Notes: a model not told the origin generated them from the letters alone. 64,000 nt of DNA from Mesobacillus sp. AQ2 (GCF_030122805.1 NZ_CP126080.1:1121001-1185000); one strand, 5' to 3'; shown: positions 1 through 8,584, numbered from the stretch's first letter. Translations and numbers: made by a program.

Positions 1-1
1 G

Positions 2-139
2 CCTGGCCTGCTAATTACGAACGCAGTCAGGGACCTGATGGCTGGCCATTTGGTTTCTGGATTGTCAAAAGGAGCAGAAGCGCTGTTGACGGCATTTGCG
101 ATCGGCTCAGGCATAGCAGCAATTTTATCTTTCTTGTAG
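2..139 (+). CDS. Threonine/serine exporter, N-terminal-type subunit (3' end only)
   Basis: The last 45 codons of an open frame enter from the left edge and stop at TAG 137-139. The visible residues are hydrophobic and include a short amphipathic stretch followed by a Gly/Ala-rich membrane segment ending SFL. The next gene starts 15 bp downstream and is the small membrane partner of the two-gene ThrE-type exporters of Firmicutes, in which the first gene carries the DUF1212-like half. Identity rests mainly on this gene order, because the diagnostic N-terminal part lies outside the window. Confidence 0.6.
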   Translation, partial: PGLLITNAVRDLMAGHLVSGLSKGAEALLTAFAIGSGIAAILSFL

Positions 140-154
140 ACTGGAGAAAAAGCG

Positions 155-598
155 ATGGTTTATATAGAGCAGCTAATTACGAGTTTTATTGCCTCGGCAG
201 CGTTTGGAATCATTTTTAACGCACCAAGGGAATCCCTGGTCAAGTGCGGAATTTCCGGGATGGTCGGTTGGATTGTTTATTTTGCATTGGATACAAATGG
301 ATTCGGCACCATTTTTGCGACATTGATGGCCTCATTTTTAATTGCAGTTGTCAGCCAGATGTTCGCGAAGGCATATCGGATGCCAATTATCATATTTAGC
401 GTCGCCGGGATTATTCCGCTTGTTCCGGGCGGGCTGGCGTATGATGCGATGAGGCATTTTGTGGAGAATGATTATGGCATTGCCCTTTCTTTGGCTGCGA
501 AGGCGTCGATGATATCCGGAGCGATTGCGGTTGGCCTTGTTTTTTCTGAAGTGATTAACCAGGTGATCAGAAGGTCAAACCTGGGGCCGGTAAAATAG
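155..598 (+). CDS. Threonine/serine exporter family protein, small C-terminal-type subunit
   Basis: A 147-residue integral membrane protein with four to five hydrophobic segments. It resembles the DUF3815/ThrE_2 (YjjB-like) half of ThrE-type exporters, which move threonine and serine out of the cell. Conserved-looking features are the early FGIIFNAPRE segment and the IPLVPGG turn near residue 88, typical of this family. It follows the larger subunit by 15 bp, so the two are translated from one message and probably form a complex. A hairpin terminator follows at once. The substrate is a family-level assignment. Confidence 0.8.
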   Translation: MVYIEQLITSFIASAAFGIIFNAPRESLVKCGISGMVGWIVYFALDTNGFGTIFATLMASFLIAVVSQMFAKAYRMPIIIFSVAGIIPLVPGGLAYDAMRHFVENDYGIALSLAAKASMISGAIAVGLVFSEVINQVIRRSNLGPVK

Positions 599-607
599 TG
601 ATTGATG

Positions 608-636
608 AGACTCGCATCTGATGTGAGTCTTTTTTA
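608..636 (+). terminator. Rho-independent terminator after the ThrE-type pair
   Basis: AGACTC and GAGTCT arms, extended by a G-T pair and further pairs, are followed directly by a run of T. It lies 10 bp after the stop codon. Confidence 0.85.
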
Positions 637-707
637 TTTCGCCTAAAAAGGAATTCAGCCGCTTATGAAGAATTGATAGTTGAAATGATTGGAAAAAGGG
701 TGAGGAA

Positions 708-1343
708 ATGGAAATTCTATTGATCAGGCATGGCGAATCGGAAGGAGATATTCTGCAGGTCCATGAAGGGCGGGCAGATCTGTTGCTGACGGACCATGGC
801 CGCAGACAGGCTAAGGAAATGGCTGTTGTTGTAAAGGAAAAATATATGCCGGAAGTAATCTGGTCGAGCACATTGAAACGTGCAAGGGAAACAGCAGAAA
901 TCCTAAGCGGGGAAACCGGTATTGCTGTGATTGAGGATGATGGATTAAGAGAATTCAATAATGGAGTTCTGGCCGGTCTGCCATTTGCTGAGGCCAAGCT
1001 TCGCTATCCAGAACCAGAGGGCGGAAGAAAGCCGCATGTTCCGATCGAGGAAGGGGAATCTGAGCTTCAATTCCGCTTTCGGGCCCAGACGGTATTTTCA
1101 AAGATTCTTGCTGAGAGCGAAGGCAAGAAGCGAATCGCAATTGTCTCGCATGGCGGTATGATCTCCAATCTCCTGAGAGCATTTTTAAACTTGCCTGTAT
1201 CCAGTGATATCTATTTCCCGACAGGAGACACAGGAATCCATTTGCTGAAGGTGAATGAAAACGGGAAAAAAGCAGTGCTGTTCCTGAATGATTGTGGTCA
1301 TCTGGCAAAAGTAGATTCACAGGAGCTTGCTGCACAAAATTAA
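708..1343 (+). CDS. Histidine phosphatase family protein (phosphoglycerate mutase-like)
   Basis: A 211-residue branch-1 histidine phosphatase. The phospho-acceptor motif RHG is at residues 7-9, the acid/base glutamate is probably E82 (LREF), and the second catalytic histidine is H148 in VSHGG. Family members remove phosphate from small metabolites; the substrate cannot be told from sequence. The start follows a GTGAGG-type ribosome site. The C-terminus is odd: the last eleven residues (KVDSQELAAQN) are the first copy of a motif that recurs three more times beyond the stop codon, so the natural end of the protein may have been changed by repeat expansion. Confidence 0.85.
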   Translation: MEILLIRHGESEGDILQVHEGRADLLLTDHGRRQAKEMAVVVKEKYMPEVIWSSTLKRARETAEILSGETGIAVIEDDGLREFNNGVLAGLPFAEAKLRYPEPEGGRKPHVPIEEGESELQFRFRAQTVFSKILAESEGKKRIAIVSHGGMISNLLRAFLNLPVSSDIYFPTGDTGIHLLKVNENGKKAVLFLNDCGHLAKVDSQELAAQN

Positions 1344-1448
1344 AAATAGATTCAGAAAAGCATGCAGCAGCTTAAAATTAAAAGTAGATTCAAAAGAGCT
1401 TGCAGCACAAAGTTGGAAAGTAGATTCAAGGAGCTTGCAGCACAGTAG
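1307..1448. repeat. Degenerate tandem repeat across the stop codon of the histidine phosphatase
   Basis: Four copies of an element beginning (A/G)TAGATTCA and continuing into an AGCTTGCWGCACA-like segment start at 1311, 1346, 1384 and 1420, a spacing of 35-38 bp. Copy 1 encodes the end of the protein and copies 2-4 lie after the stop. Copies 3 and 4 share a frame that still reads KVDSKELAAQ and KVDSRS, which suggests that coding sequence was duplicated outward. Confidence 0.8.
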
Positions 1449-1468
1449 AAAAATTAAATGGATTAAAG

Positions 1469-1511
1469 ACAGCCCGAACCCGGTTATTGACCGGATTCGG
1501 GCTGTTTTTTT
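1469..1511. terminator. Bidirectional terminator between the phosphatase and yhfP
   Basis: A long GC-rich stem pairs CAGCCCGAACCCGG with CCGGATTCGGGCTG around a seven-base loop and ends in seven T. It serves the rightward phosphatase; on the opposite strand it sits just after the yhfP stop, so the pair may share it. Confidence 0.9.
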
Positions 1512-2499
1512 ACATCTTCACAATCGTTCGGCCGCGGTTTTCGCCTTTTAAGATGCTGGTAAGGACGCCAGGCAATTCTTCTAATGACACTTCATTCTTA
1601 ATGGTTTCCAGCAGTCCCTCGGGCTTCAAATCTGTTGCCATCCGCTGCCATAGAAGCTTTCTCGTTTCCATTGGGCAGTAAACGGAATCGATGCCAAGGA
1701 GATTGATTCCCCTTAGGATGAACGGGAACACCGTTGCTGGGACATCTGTTCCGCCAGTCAGCCCGCTGACTGCAACTGAACCGTTGTATTCAAGCTTGCT
1801 GAGGATGGCTGATAATGTCTTGCCTCCAACCGGATCGACGGCAGCTGCCCATAGCTGCTTATCAAGAGGCTTTATCTTTTCCCCGACTAACTCTTCACGG
1901 CTGATGATGTCTGTGGCACCAATTTTTCGAAGGTATTCATGTTCTGATTCTTTTCCTGTGCTCGCTACAACATGATAGCCTCGCTTGGCAAGCATCGCCA
2001 CAGCGACGCTTCCGACACCTCCACTTGCTCCTGTCACAAGCACCTTGCCTTTTTCCGGAGTCAGGCCGTTTTCTTCCAGTCGGTGGACAGACAAGGCTGC
2101 CGTAAATCCGGCTGTTCCGAAAACCATTGCTTCTTTTAAAGTAAGACCTTCAGGCAATGGGACAATCCAGTCCCCCGGAATCCTCGCATACTCGCTGTAT
2201 CCGCCATAGTGGGAAACCCCTATCTCATAGCTGGTCGCAATCACTTCATCTCCTTCATTGAAGCGGCTGTCGTCAGAACGAACAACTGTCCCGGCAAGGT
2301 CGATTCCAGGGATGAAAGGATAGGACCTGACTATCTTGCCGTTCGGGATGCTCGCAAGCCCGTCCTTAAAGTTGACACTGGAGTAGGCCACCTTGATCAG
2401 CACATCTCCTTCAGGCAGATCCTCCAATTGGATCGTCTTCACTTCAGCAGAAAAATCTTGTTCATTTTTGTTCACCATAAAAGCTTTGAAATTGTCCAT
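1510..2499 (-). CDS. yhfP: YhfP/YhdH (AcuI) family quinone-oxidoreductase-like dehydrogenase
   Basis: A 329-residue zinc-free medium-chain dehydrogenase/reductase. The N-terminal GroES-like half carries SSVNFKDGLA and the PGIDLAGTV strand; the Rossmann half has VTGASGGVGSVA near residue 160. The sequence closely resembles B. subtilis YhfP, including the C-terminal IDSVYCPM segment. AcuI relatives reduce acryloyl-CoA with NADPH, but YhfP itself has no firm substrate. An in-frame TTG lies three codons upstream, but the ATG at 2499 is chosen because AAAGG sits nine bases before it. The gene is transcribed away from the repeat-rich divergent region on its right. Confidence 0.88.
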   Translation of the reverse strand: MDNFKAFMVNKNEQDFSAEVKTIQLEDLPEGDVLIKVAYSSVNFKDGLASIPNGKIVRSYPFIPGIDLAGTVVRSDDSRFNEGDEVIATSYEIGVSHYGGYSEYARIPGDWIVPLPEGLTLKEAMVFGTAGFTAALSVHRLEENGLTPEKGKVLVTGASGGVGSVAVAMLAKRGYHVVASTGKESEHEYLRKIGATDIISREELVGEKIKPLDKQLWAAAVDPVGGKTLSAILSKLEYNGSVAVSGLTGGTDVPATVFPFILRGINLLGIDSVYCPMETRKLLWQRMATDLKPEGLLETIKNEVSLEELPGVLTSILKGENRGRTIVKM

Positions 2500-2676
2500 A
2501 ACTCCCAACCTTTCTTGGCTTGATAGTTCTAGTATAAGGAAAACTTTGCCTGGCTACTAATAACTCAACTTAATGGGACAATCCATTTTATCAACTATTA
2601 AAAAGAAGCGAATTTCTTTTGATGGGAGTTGCAAGGCCGGAACTTAACTTCGATTTTCGGTAAGACATAAAACAAT

Positions 2677-2874
2677 AATGTGCGGATAAATCAAGGAAAC
2701 CACCCATTATCGTCACATAAAAGGAAATAATGTGCGGATAAATCAGGGTGTCCATCAATTATCGTCACATAAAAGGAGATAATGTGCGGATAAATCAGGG
2801 TGTCCATTAATTATCGTCACATAAAAGGAGATAATGTGCGGATAAATCAATGGAACCATTAATTATCGTCAAAT
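2677..2874. repeat. Tandem array, 4 units, 52-bp period, inverted-repeat units
   Basis: Units start with AATGTGCGGATAAAT at 2677, 2729, 2781 and 2833, an exact 52-bp spacing. Each unit also contains TTATCGTCACA, which is nearly the reverse complement of the opening word (TGTGCGGATAA against TGTGACGATAA), so each can form a hairpin with a loop of about 17 bases. The array lies between the divergent yhfP and respiratory operons, so it is not a 3' end element here. It is one of nine phased arrays in the window. Confidence 0.9.
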
Positions 2875-2966
2875 ACAGGCTACAAAGTCTTCTGAAAGAG
2901 AGGGGGGACTGCCAGATTGTTAACTACCGCACAAATTTATTACGATTTTGTGTCCACTCATGATGG

Positions 2967-2982
2967 TGTGACGGACTTCACA
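2967..2982. promoter_or_regulatory. FNR/CRP-type operator TGTGA-N6-TCACA
   Basis: A perfect TGTGA-CGGACT-TCACA palindrome matches the consensus recognised by Fnr in Bacillus and by CRP-family regulators generally. It lies about 190 bp before the start of the NarI-like gene and on the correct side to control it. It is the only perfect match I noticed in the window. Fnr control is inferred; it fits the operon's anaerobic-type enzymes. Confidence 0.7.
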
Positions 2983-3171
2983 TATCTTTTAATCTTGCTC
3001 CCTTAAGATTTAGGTATAAACGGTTCACAGTGATGATTGGGGTTGTAAAAAACATTATTAAATCAATTTTTCACTATTCACAAAGTGTTTACAATTTAAG
3101 CCTTTTTTGACTGTTTTTCCATGATAAGATGATTTTTGAAATCGGAAACGATTTACAGGGAGGTAGCAAAG

Positions 3172-4341
3172 TTGTACAAATTCGAAAAATCCTTTTACTC
3201 CAAAACAAGCATGTATTCCTTTGTCGCTGTGATGATATTATTCTTCTCAATGTGGTATTCGACCTCGAAGTTTGTCCATATTGACATGGCGCTTCTAGGA
3301 TATGCAATTTCGTCAGCAGTATTTGCCATCGGGCTTTCAATCAGGATGAGCTTCTGGATGTGGCGGAAAGCGACGAACAGAGTAGCTAAGCGAAGTGTTG
3401 AGAACCTTTTTAATAAAGAAAGAATGAAACGTAATTCAAAAGCACTAGTCAAAACATTAATCGATAACATCATCTTGCAGAAATTCATTTTTCAGCGCGG
3501 ATTATACCGCGGCATACAGCACTTGATGATTTCATGGGGCTGCATCATTTCATTCGGTATCACTTTCGGGTTGACGTTTGGATGGATGCGCTTCGACTTG
3601 ATTGATTCGGAAACATACCAGATTATCGTCTTCGATATGCCAACCATTACAATGGCAGCCCACGGACTTTTCGCAGAAATCGTCTATAACGGATTGAATA
3701 TTGGCGCAATCATGGTCTTGATTGGTGCAGCGATGGCGCTTTATCGAAGAGTCACCAACTACGATGTAAAAGTTACACAACGTTTCGAGTTCGACATTTT
3801 ACCACTGATCATTCTGCTGTCAGTAACAGTAACGGGATTAATCCTGACAGTGCTTTACACATTCCTTGATGGCTGGATGCACCATTACATGTCGCTGGTC
3901 CACCAGGTTACAGTCATCATCATGCTGATGTACTTCCCATTCGGAAAACTGTTCCACGTGCCGATCAGGCCGCTGGCTACAGCAGTACCAATGAGTTATC
4001 AAGAGGTGATCAAAGTGGATACGAAATCATGTAAGAGCTGCGGACAGCCATACAGCAATGACGACCAGATCGCGGATGTCCAGGCCATTTTAAAAAGCCA
4101 GAATTTCGACCTCCAGTTAGCGGACGGATCATATCTATCAGATTATTGCACAGGCTGCCGCCGCAGGATGAGGGCAATGAAGCAAATGAATCTTGAAGCT
4201 CCAAAAGGCAATCCATACGGACCAGTTAACACCAATAACGGAATTCATATATCAGGCTTCAGCAAGAAGCGTTCTGAAGAGTTTTACGGAATCGACCAGG
4301 ATTTGAAGGAGGAAAAAATCGATGAGCCAGTTTCTCGTTAA
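3172..4341 (+). CDS. NarI-like membrane cytochrome b subunit with C-terminal cysteine motif
   Basis: A 389-residue protein with five to six membrane segments spread over roughly residues 10-270, resembling the gamma subunit (NarI) of respiratory nitrate reductases. Histidines next to membrane segments (QHLMISWG, AAHGLF, MHHYMSLVHQ, KLFHVP) are candidate haem ligands. The soluble C-terminus has two CxxC pairs (SCKSCG and YCTGC), which NarI lacks and which suggest a zinc or iron site. An earlier TTG at 3136 exists, but the TTG at 3172 has AGGGAGGT eight bases upstream. The gene overlaps the catalytic-subunit gene by 20 bp. Its likely role is passing electrons from the quinone pool to the molybdenum enzyme. 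Confidence 0.75.
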   Translation: MYKFEKSFYSKTSMYSFVAVMILFFSMWYSTSKFVHIDMALLGYAISSAVFAIGLSIRMSFWMWRKATNRVAKRSVENLFNKERMKRNSKALVKTLIDNIILQKFIFQRGLYRGIQHLMISWGCIISFGITFGLTFGWMRFDLIDSETYQIIVFDMPTITMAAHGLFAEIVYNGLNIGAIMVLIGAAMALYRRVTNYDVKVTQRFEFDILPLIILLSVTVTGLILTVLYTFLDGWMHHYMSLVHQVTVIIMLMYFPFGKLFHVPIRPLATAVPMSYQEVIKVDTKSCKSCGQPYSNDDQIADVQAILKSQNFDLQLADGSYLSDYCTGCRRRMRAMKQMNLEAPKGNPYGPVNTNNGIHISGFSKKRSEEFYGIDQDLKEEKIDEPVSR

Positions 4342-6451
4342 AGAAGGCGTCAAAAACCAGATTCGGAAAGGCGAAAAATTAGTCACTACACATTGCTGCT
4401 ACTGCGGAATGCAGTGCGGGATGCATATCCGTGTTGATGAAAAAACGAATAAGGTCAAGGGTGTTGAACCGCGTTATGACTGGGTGTTGACCAGAGGGAA
4501 AATGTGCCCTAAAGGGGTTACTGCTTATCAGACTATTGATCACCCGGATCGCATCAAGCGTCCTTTAATCAAGAAAAATGGCAAATTTGTAGAATCCTCC
4601 TGGGAAGAAGCACTTGATTTAATCGAAAGAAAGTATAAAGAAATTCAGGGAACATACGGAAAAGATGCGTTGGCGGTATATGGCGGCGTATCGATGACAA
4701 ATGAAAAATGCTACCTGGTAGGAAAGTACGCACGTGTCGGACTGGGAACTCGTTATATCGATTATAATGGCCGCTATTGCATGAGTTCTGCAGCAGGCGG
4801 ATTCAATAAAACCCTTGGAATTGATCGTGGATCATCGCTTCCATGGACGGAGCTTGAACACAGCGACTGCTTCTTCATGGCTGGCTCTAACACGGCAGAA
4901 TGTCACCCTACTAGTATCCAGTGGTTCTGGAAAGCTAAGGATAAAGGCGCGAAGCTTATTGTTGCCGACCCGCGTGAAACAGCAACTGCAAGAGTTGCCG
5001 ATGTACACCTTGACCTGCTTCCTGGAACAGATTCAGCATTGGCTAACGGCATCATGCACCTCTTGATCAAACACGATTATGTGGATCACGATTATGTCCA
5101 GGAGCGCTGCAATAATTTCGAAGAATTGAAAGAAATGACGGCTAAATTCACGCCAGAATATACATCGAAAATTACTGGTGTCGCAGCAGAAAAAATCATC
5201 AAAGCTGCACACATCTTTGGAAAGTCTCCTCGTTCAGTCGTCATGTTCGCTCGTGGAGCGGAACAGCAGACAGCAGGTGTTGATAACGTAAGTCTTTACA
5301 CTTCCATGGCATTATTGCGCGGCCAGATCGGCAAATTTGCTTCTGGAGTTGCCACTTTTACAGGACAGGGAAATGGCCAGGGCGGACGTGAACACGGCCA
5401 GAAAGCTGATTTGCTTCCTGGTTACCGCAAGCTTACAGATCCTAAGGCAGTTGAGTACATTTCAGGAGTTTGGGGCATCAAGCCGGAAGAAATGCCGCAG
5501 CCAGGTGTATCAGCTTATGAAATGTTCCACCTGATGGAAGCGAAGACGATTCGCGGACTTCATGTCATTTGCTCAAACCCGGTTGTATCATCACCAAATA
5601 TCAACTATGTGCAAGAACAACTTGAAAACCTTGATTTCTTAGTCGTCAATGACTTCTTCCTTTCTGAGACTGCGGAGCTGGCAGATGTAGTCCTTCCTGC
5701 AACAACATGGGCAGAAGATGAAGGAACGACTACAAATACGGAAGGCCGGATCATCCACATCCGTAAAGTTGTGGATCCGATCGGTGAATCCAAACCAGAC
5801 TGGGAGATTATGAGCCTGATTGCTGAACGTCTCGGTAAAGGCCAGCACTTCCAATATAACGAGCCAAGGGAAATCTTCGATGAACTTCGCCTTGCATCAA
5901 AAGGAGGCAAAGCGGATTACTATGGTGTCACATACGAAAAGATCGATGAACAGGACGGTGTTTTCTGGCCGGCTCCTGCACTTGACCATCAGGGAACTCC
6001 TTCGATGTTCAAAGAGAAATTCGAAACACCAGACGGCAAAGCGAATCTGGCGGTTTGTGATTACAGAGGACCTGCAGAAGTCCAGTCAAAAGAATATCCA
6101 CTTTGGCTGACTACAGGCCGTGTCGTATTCCATTATCTTTCAGGGAACCAGACAAGACGCGTTGACTTCCTGAAGGAGCAATGCCCTGAGCCATTTGTTG
6201 AAATGCATCCTGAACTGGCCAGCCAGTACCAGATTGAGAACGGCGAAAGAGTGAAGCTTACAACTCCGCGTGGCGATATGATCGCTCCGGTAAAAATAAC
6301 GAAAGCAATCCGCAAAGATACGATGTTCGTCCCTTATCACTGGGGCAAAAAGCTGGCGGTCAACCAATTGACCAGCCCGGCATTGGACCCAATCTCACGG
6401 ATGCCTGAATTTAAAGTCTGTGCTGTAAAACTTGAAAAACTGACTAAATAG
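4322..6451 (+). CDS. Molybdopterin oxidoreductase catalytic subunit (NapA/NasA-like), substrate unknown
   Basis: A 709-residue bis-MGD enzyme of the DMSO-reductase superfamily. The N-terminal [4Fe-4S] ligands are C25, C28, C32 and C62. The probable molybdenum ligand is C153 in NGRYCMSSA, resembling the cysteine site of periplasmic and assimilatory nitrate reductases and of cysteine-type formate dehydrogenases. The C-terminal cofactor-binding domain begins near residue 590 (LWLTTGRVVFHYLSGNQTRR). There is no Tat signal, so the enzyme should be cytoplasmic unless carried by a partner. Start ATG follows AAGGAGG. Nitrate, formate and an oxyanion such as selenate all remain possible; I cannot choose from sequence alone. 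Confidence 0.85.
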   Translation: MSQFLVKEGVKNQIRKGEKLVTTHCCYCGMQCGMHIRVDEKTNKVKGVEPRYDWVLTRGKMCPKGVTAYQTIDHPDRIKRPLIKKNGKFVESSWEEALDLIERKYKEIQGTYGKDALAVYGGVSMTNEKCYLVGKYARVGLGTRYIDYNGRYCMSSAAGGFNKTLGIDRGSSLPWTELEHSDCFFMAGSNTAECHPTSIQWFWKAKDKGAKLIVADPRETATARVADVHLDLLPGTDSALANGIMHLLIKHDYVDHDYVQERCNNFEELKEMTAKFTPEYTSKITGVAAEKIIKAAHIFGKSPRSVVMFARGAEQQTAGVDNVSLYTSMALLRGQIGKFASGVATFTGQGNGQGGREHGQKADLLPGYRKLTDPKAVEYISGVWGIKPEEMPQPGVSAYEMFHLMEAKTIRGLHVICSNPVVSSPNINYVQEQLENLDFLVVNDFFLSETAELADVVLPATTWAEDEGTTTNTEGRIIHIRKVVDPIGESKPDWEIMSLIAERLGKGQHFQYNEPREIFDELRLASKGGKADYYGVTYEKIDEQDGVFWPAPALDHQGTPSMFKEKFETPDGKANLAVCDYRGPAEVQSKEYPLWLTTGRVVFHYLSGNQTRRVDFLKEQCPEPFVEMHPELASQYQIENGERVKLTTPRGDMIAPVKITKAIRKDTMFVPYHWGKKLAVNQLTSPALDPISRMPEFKVCAVKLEKLTK

Positions 6452-6465
6452 GAGGAACGGCCATT

Positions 6466-7017
6466 ATGAATAAAATAATGTACCTTGAATTTGAACGCTG
6501 TATCGGATGCCGTGCCTGCCAGGCAGCCTGCCGTGAGTGCGGAGACCATGATGCAAAAGAACGGAACTATGTAGAATATGTTGATTTTACCGAATCACGC
6601 CAGACCTTCCCGATGCTGTGCATGCAATGTAAAGACCCTGCATGTGCCCGCGTCTGCCCGGCAAATGCGATCCAAATCACGGATGAAGGCGTCGTGCTTT
6701 CCGCGATGGAAGAGAAGTGTATCGGCTGCCGTAACTGTACATTTGGCTGCCCATTCGGTATCCCGAAATTCGACTTCGAGAAGAACAAAATGTACAAATG
6801 CGATATGTGCTATGACAGAACCCGATACGATATCGCGCCAATGTGTGCGTCTGTTTGCCCAAGTGAAGCGATCCGCTTCATCGACTTCGATGAAATGCAG
6901 CAGCTGCGCAGAAAACGCACCCAGATGAATCTTGTAGAAGGCAAAAAGCCTCAAGAGGGCAATAAATGGGATTACGTGCCTGAATTCTTCGGTGTTTATA
7001 CTGATTCACAATCTTAA
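6466..7017 (+). CDS. 4Fe-4S dicluster electron-transfer subunit
   Basis: A 183-residue ferredoxin-like beta subunit with sixteen cysteines in four groups: CIGCRACQAAC near residue 12, CMQCKDPAC near 49, CIGCRNCTFGC near 85 and CDMCYDRT...CASVC near 105. This is the arrangement of NarH/DmsB/HycB proteins, which carry four [4Fe-4S] clusters and wire the molybdenum subunit to the membrane subunit. It starts 14 bp after the catalytic gene behind AGGAGG. A GC-rich terminator follows. Confidence 0.88.
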   Translation: MNKIMYLEFERCIGCRACQAACRECGDHDAKERNYVEYVDFTESRQTFPMLCMQCKDPACARVCPANAIQITDEGVVLSAMEEKCIGCRNCTFGCPFGIPKFDFEKNKMYKCDMCYDRTRYDIAPMCASVCPSEAIRFIDFDEMQQLRRKRTQMNLVEGKKPQEGNKWDYVPEFFGVYTDSQS

Positions 7018-7022
7018 TTTAA

Positions 7023-7073
7023 TGGAGCCGGCCGGAAAAGAGCGCTAAGTTCATTAGGGCCGGCTCTGTTTTT
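7023..7073 (+). terminator. Terminator after the molybdenum enzyme genes
   Basis: GAGCCGGCC pairs with GGCCGGCTC across a loop of about 24 bases and is followed by TGTTTTTGA. Transcription of the Mrp and Rieske genes downstream therefore depends on read-through or a separate promoter. Confidence 0.75.
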
Positions 7074-7088
7074 GAACGGATTTTCGCG

Positions 7089-7232
7089 ATATTGGCGATG
7101 ATCTGATTTTATTGGCGTTTTTCACAAGTTTATTGGCGATAATTTGATTTTATTGGCGAAAACCACATGGTTATTGGCGAAAATAAAATTATATTGGCGA
7201 ACTGGAAATAATCAGCGTTTTTTTCCAGTAAA
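7089..7232. repeat. Phased array of ATTGGCG words, 20-21-bp period, ending in a hairpin
   Basis: ATTGGCG starts at 7091, 7111, 7132, 7152, 7173 and 7193, steps of 20-21 bp, with AT-rich filler between. The last word runs into GAACTGGAAA, followed after a short gap by TTTTTTTCCAGT, which makes a terminator-like hairpin (7200-7229). The same word and the same end hairpin recur at 39.3 kb in inverted orientation, and the end hairpin also at 14.3 kb. Confidence 0.9.
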
Positions 7233-7297
7233 GGGTTTCAAGCAATTTTAGATAAGGTAGGGAATAATAACCCAACCAAAAAAAGAGGTGCTTTCAA

Positions 7298-8038
7298 ATG
7301 TTAAAAGGAAATGTACTGGCGGTGACAAGCGGAAAAGGCGGAGTCGGCAAGTCTTCATTATCAGTGAATCTTGCGCTTGCATTGCAAAAGCTTGGCAAGT
7401 CAGTGGCGATCATCGACCTTGATATATATGGATTCAGTGTACCGAAAATCCTGAATATAGATACAAAGCCAAAAACGTTCAACGGAAAAATCATCCCGGT
7501 TGAATCGAACGGAATTAAAGTGATGTCTATGGGTTTCCTGGTGAAGGACAATGAACCGATCGTTTGGCGCGGACCGATGCTTGGAAAAATGATTCAGCAT
7601 TTTACCGAGGATGTGCTGTGGGGTGAAATGGATTATTTCATTCTTGATATGCCTCCTGGCACCGGAGATGTCGCGCTTGATATGCACCTGATGATTCCAC
7701 AGAGCAAGGAAATCGTCGTGACGACGCCTCATAAAGCAGCATCTTTCGTAGCGGAACGCGCAGGATCGATGGCGATCAAGAGCAAGCATGAAGTTATCGG
7801 TGTAGTCGAGAATATGTCTTACTTCAAGCCTGAAGACAGCGAACAGAAGTATTACATCTTCGGAAAAGGCGGCGGCGAGGAGTTAGCAGCACAGCTGGGT
7901 ACGGAACTATTGGGGCAGCTGCCGATCCAGGAAGCGGATGAGAACAGTGAGACTCCTGCGATTGCTGCGGAAAACACAGCGCTATTCAAGGAATACTTGA
8001 ACCTGGCAGAAAAAATCGATGCTAAGTTTCAGCTCTAG
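7298..8038 (+). CDS. Mrp/ApbC-like P-loop ATPase lacking the CxxC motif
   Basis: A 246-residue MinD/ParA-superfamily ATPase. The deviant Walker A GKGGVGKSS is at residues 13-21 and FILDMPPGTGD is near residue 112, both typical of Mrp iron-sulfur carriers. Two standard Mrp parts are missing: the N-terminal DUF59 domain and the CxxC that holds the bridging [4Fe-4S] cluster. Where Mrp normally has a cysteine pair before the IFG-GGG segment, this protein reads YFKPEDSEQKYYIFGKGGG. Being next to multi-cluster enzymes, it may assist their maturation, perhaps without carrying a cluster itself. Start ATG follows AGAGGTG. Confidence 0.85.
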   Translation: MLKGNVLAVTSGKGGVGKSSLSVNLALALQKLGKSVAIIDLDIYGFSVPKILNIDTKPKTFNGKIIPVESNGIKVMSMGFLVKDNEPIVWRGPMLGKMIQHFTEDVLWGEMDYFILDMPPGTGDVALDMHLMIPQSKEIVVTTPHKAASFVAERAGSMAIKSKHEVIGVVENMSYFKPEDSEQKYYIFGKGGGEELAAQLGTELLGQLPIQEADENSETPAIAAENTALFKEYLNLAEKIDAKFQL

Positions 8039-8056
8039 GAACAGGAGGATATGGCC

Positions 8057-8584
8057 ATGAGTGATGATAAAAAGCAGAACCATCATGAAGATGATAAAGA
8101 TATGATCAAGCTGATCGATAATCTGAATCGGAAGGACGACGTCAATTTAAATAGAAGGGCGTTTCTGAAGGCTTCCTTTGGTGCAACCGTCGCAATCGGG
8201 CTGGCAACGACACCATTTGGGATTTTCACTTTCCTGCGCGATGAAAACGGTGAAGTGAAGCGGGTCGAAGTTACCGATATCAATGACCTGGCAATCGGCG
8301 AATCCAGGAACTTCAACTACCCGACGAAAAATGAACCGGCAATTCTGGTCAGGACACCGGATGACAAATTCGTCGCTTACAACAATAAATGTACACATCT
8401 GCAATGCCCTGTTTTTTACGAGCATAAGGAAAACGTCCTTCTCTGCCCATGCCACAAAGGCTATTTCAATGTAGACAGCGGCCAGCCGATGGCAGGACCT
8501 CCGCAGCGAGAGCTTCCGAAAATCCTGCTTGAAATCAAGGATGGAAAGGTGTTTGCAGTTGGGAGGGAAGTAAGGCATGGATAA
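8057..8584 (+). CDS. Tat-exported Rieske [2Fe-2S] protein
   Basis: A 175-residue protein. The twin-arginine motif NRRAFLK near residue 32 precedes one hydrophobic segment, as in QcrA-type Rieske proteins anchored outside the membrane. The Rieske motifs are both intact: CTHLQC (ligands C112 and H114) and CPCHKG (C130 and H133), with C117 and C132 placed for the usual disulfide. ATG 8057 is preferred to ATG 8051, which lies too close to the AGGAGG. It is not next to cytochrome bc genes. Placement after the Mrp-like gene suggests a dedicated electron donor or acceptor for the molybdenum enzyme, but this is inference. Confidence 0.88.
   Translation: MSDDKKQNHHEDDKDMIKLIDNLNRKDDVNLNRRAFLKASFGATVAIGLATTPFGIFTFLRDENGEVKRVEVTDINDLAIGESRNFNYPTKNEPAILVRTPDDKFVAYNNKCTHLQCPVFYEHKENVLLCPCHKGYFNVDSGQPMAGPPQRELPKILLEIKDGKVFAVGREVRHG

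Noticed and set aside
1327..1551. Separate 74-residue protein downstream of the histidine phosphatase
   Set aside because: It consists of the outward-copied repeats and terminator sequence, with no ribosome site.
2677..2874. FNR-site cluster formed by the TGTG and CACA words
   Set aside because: The spacing between TCACA and TGTG words is 14-17 bases, not the six needed, and the order is inverted.
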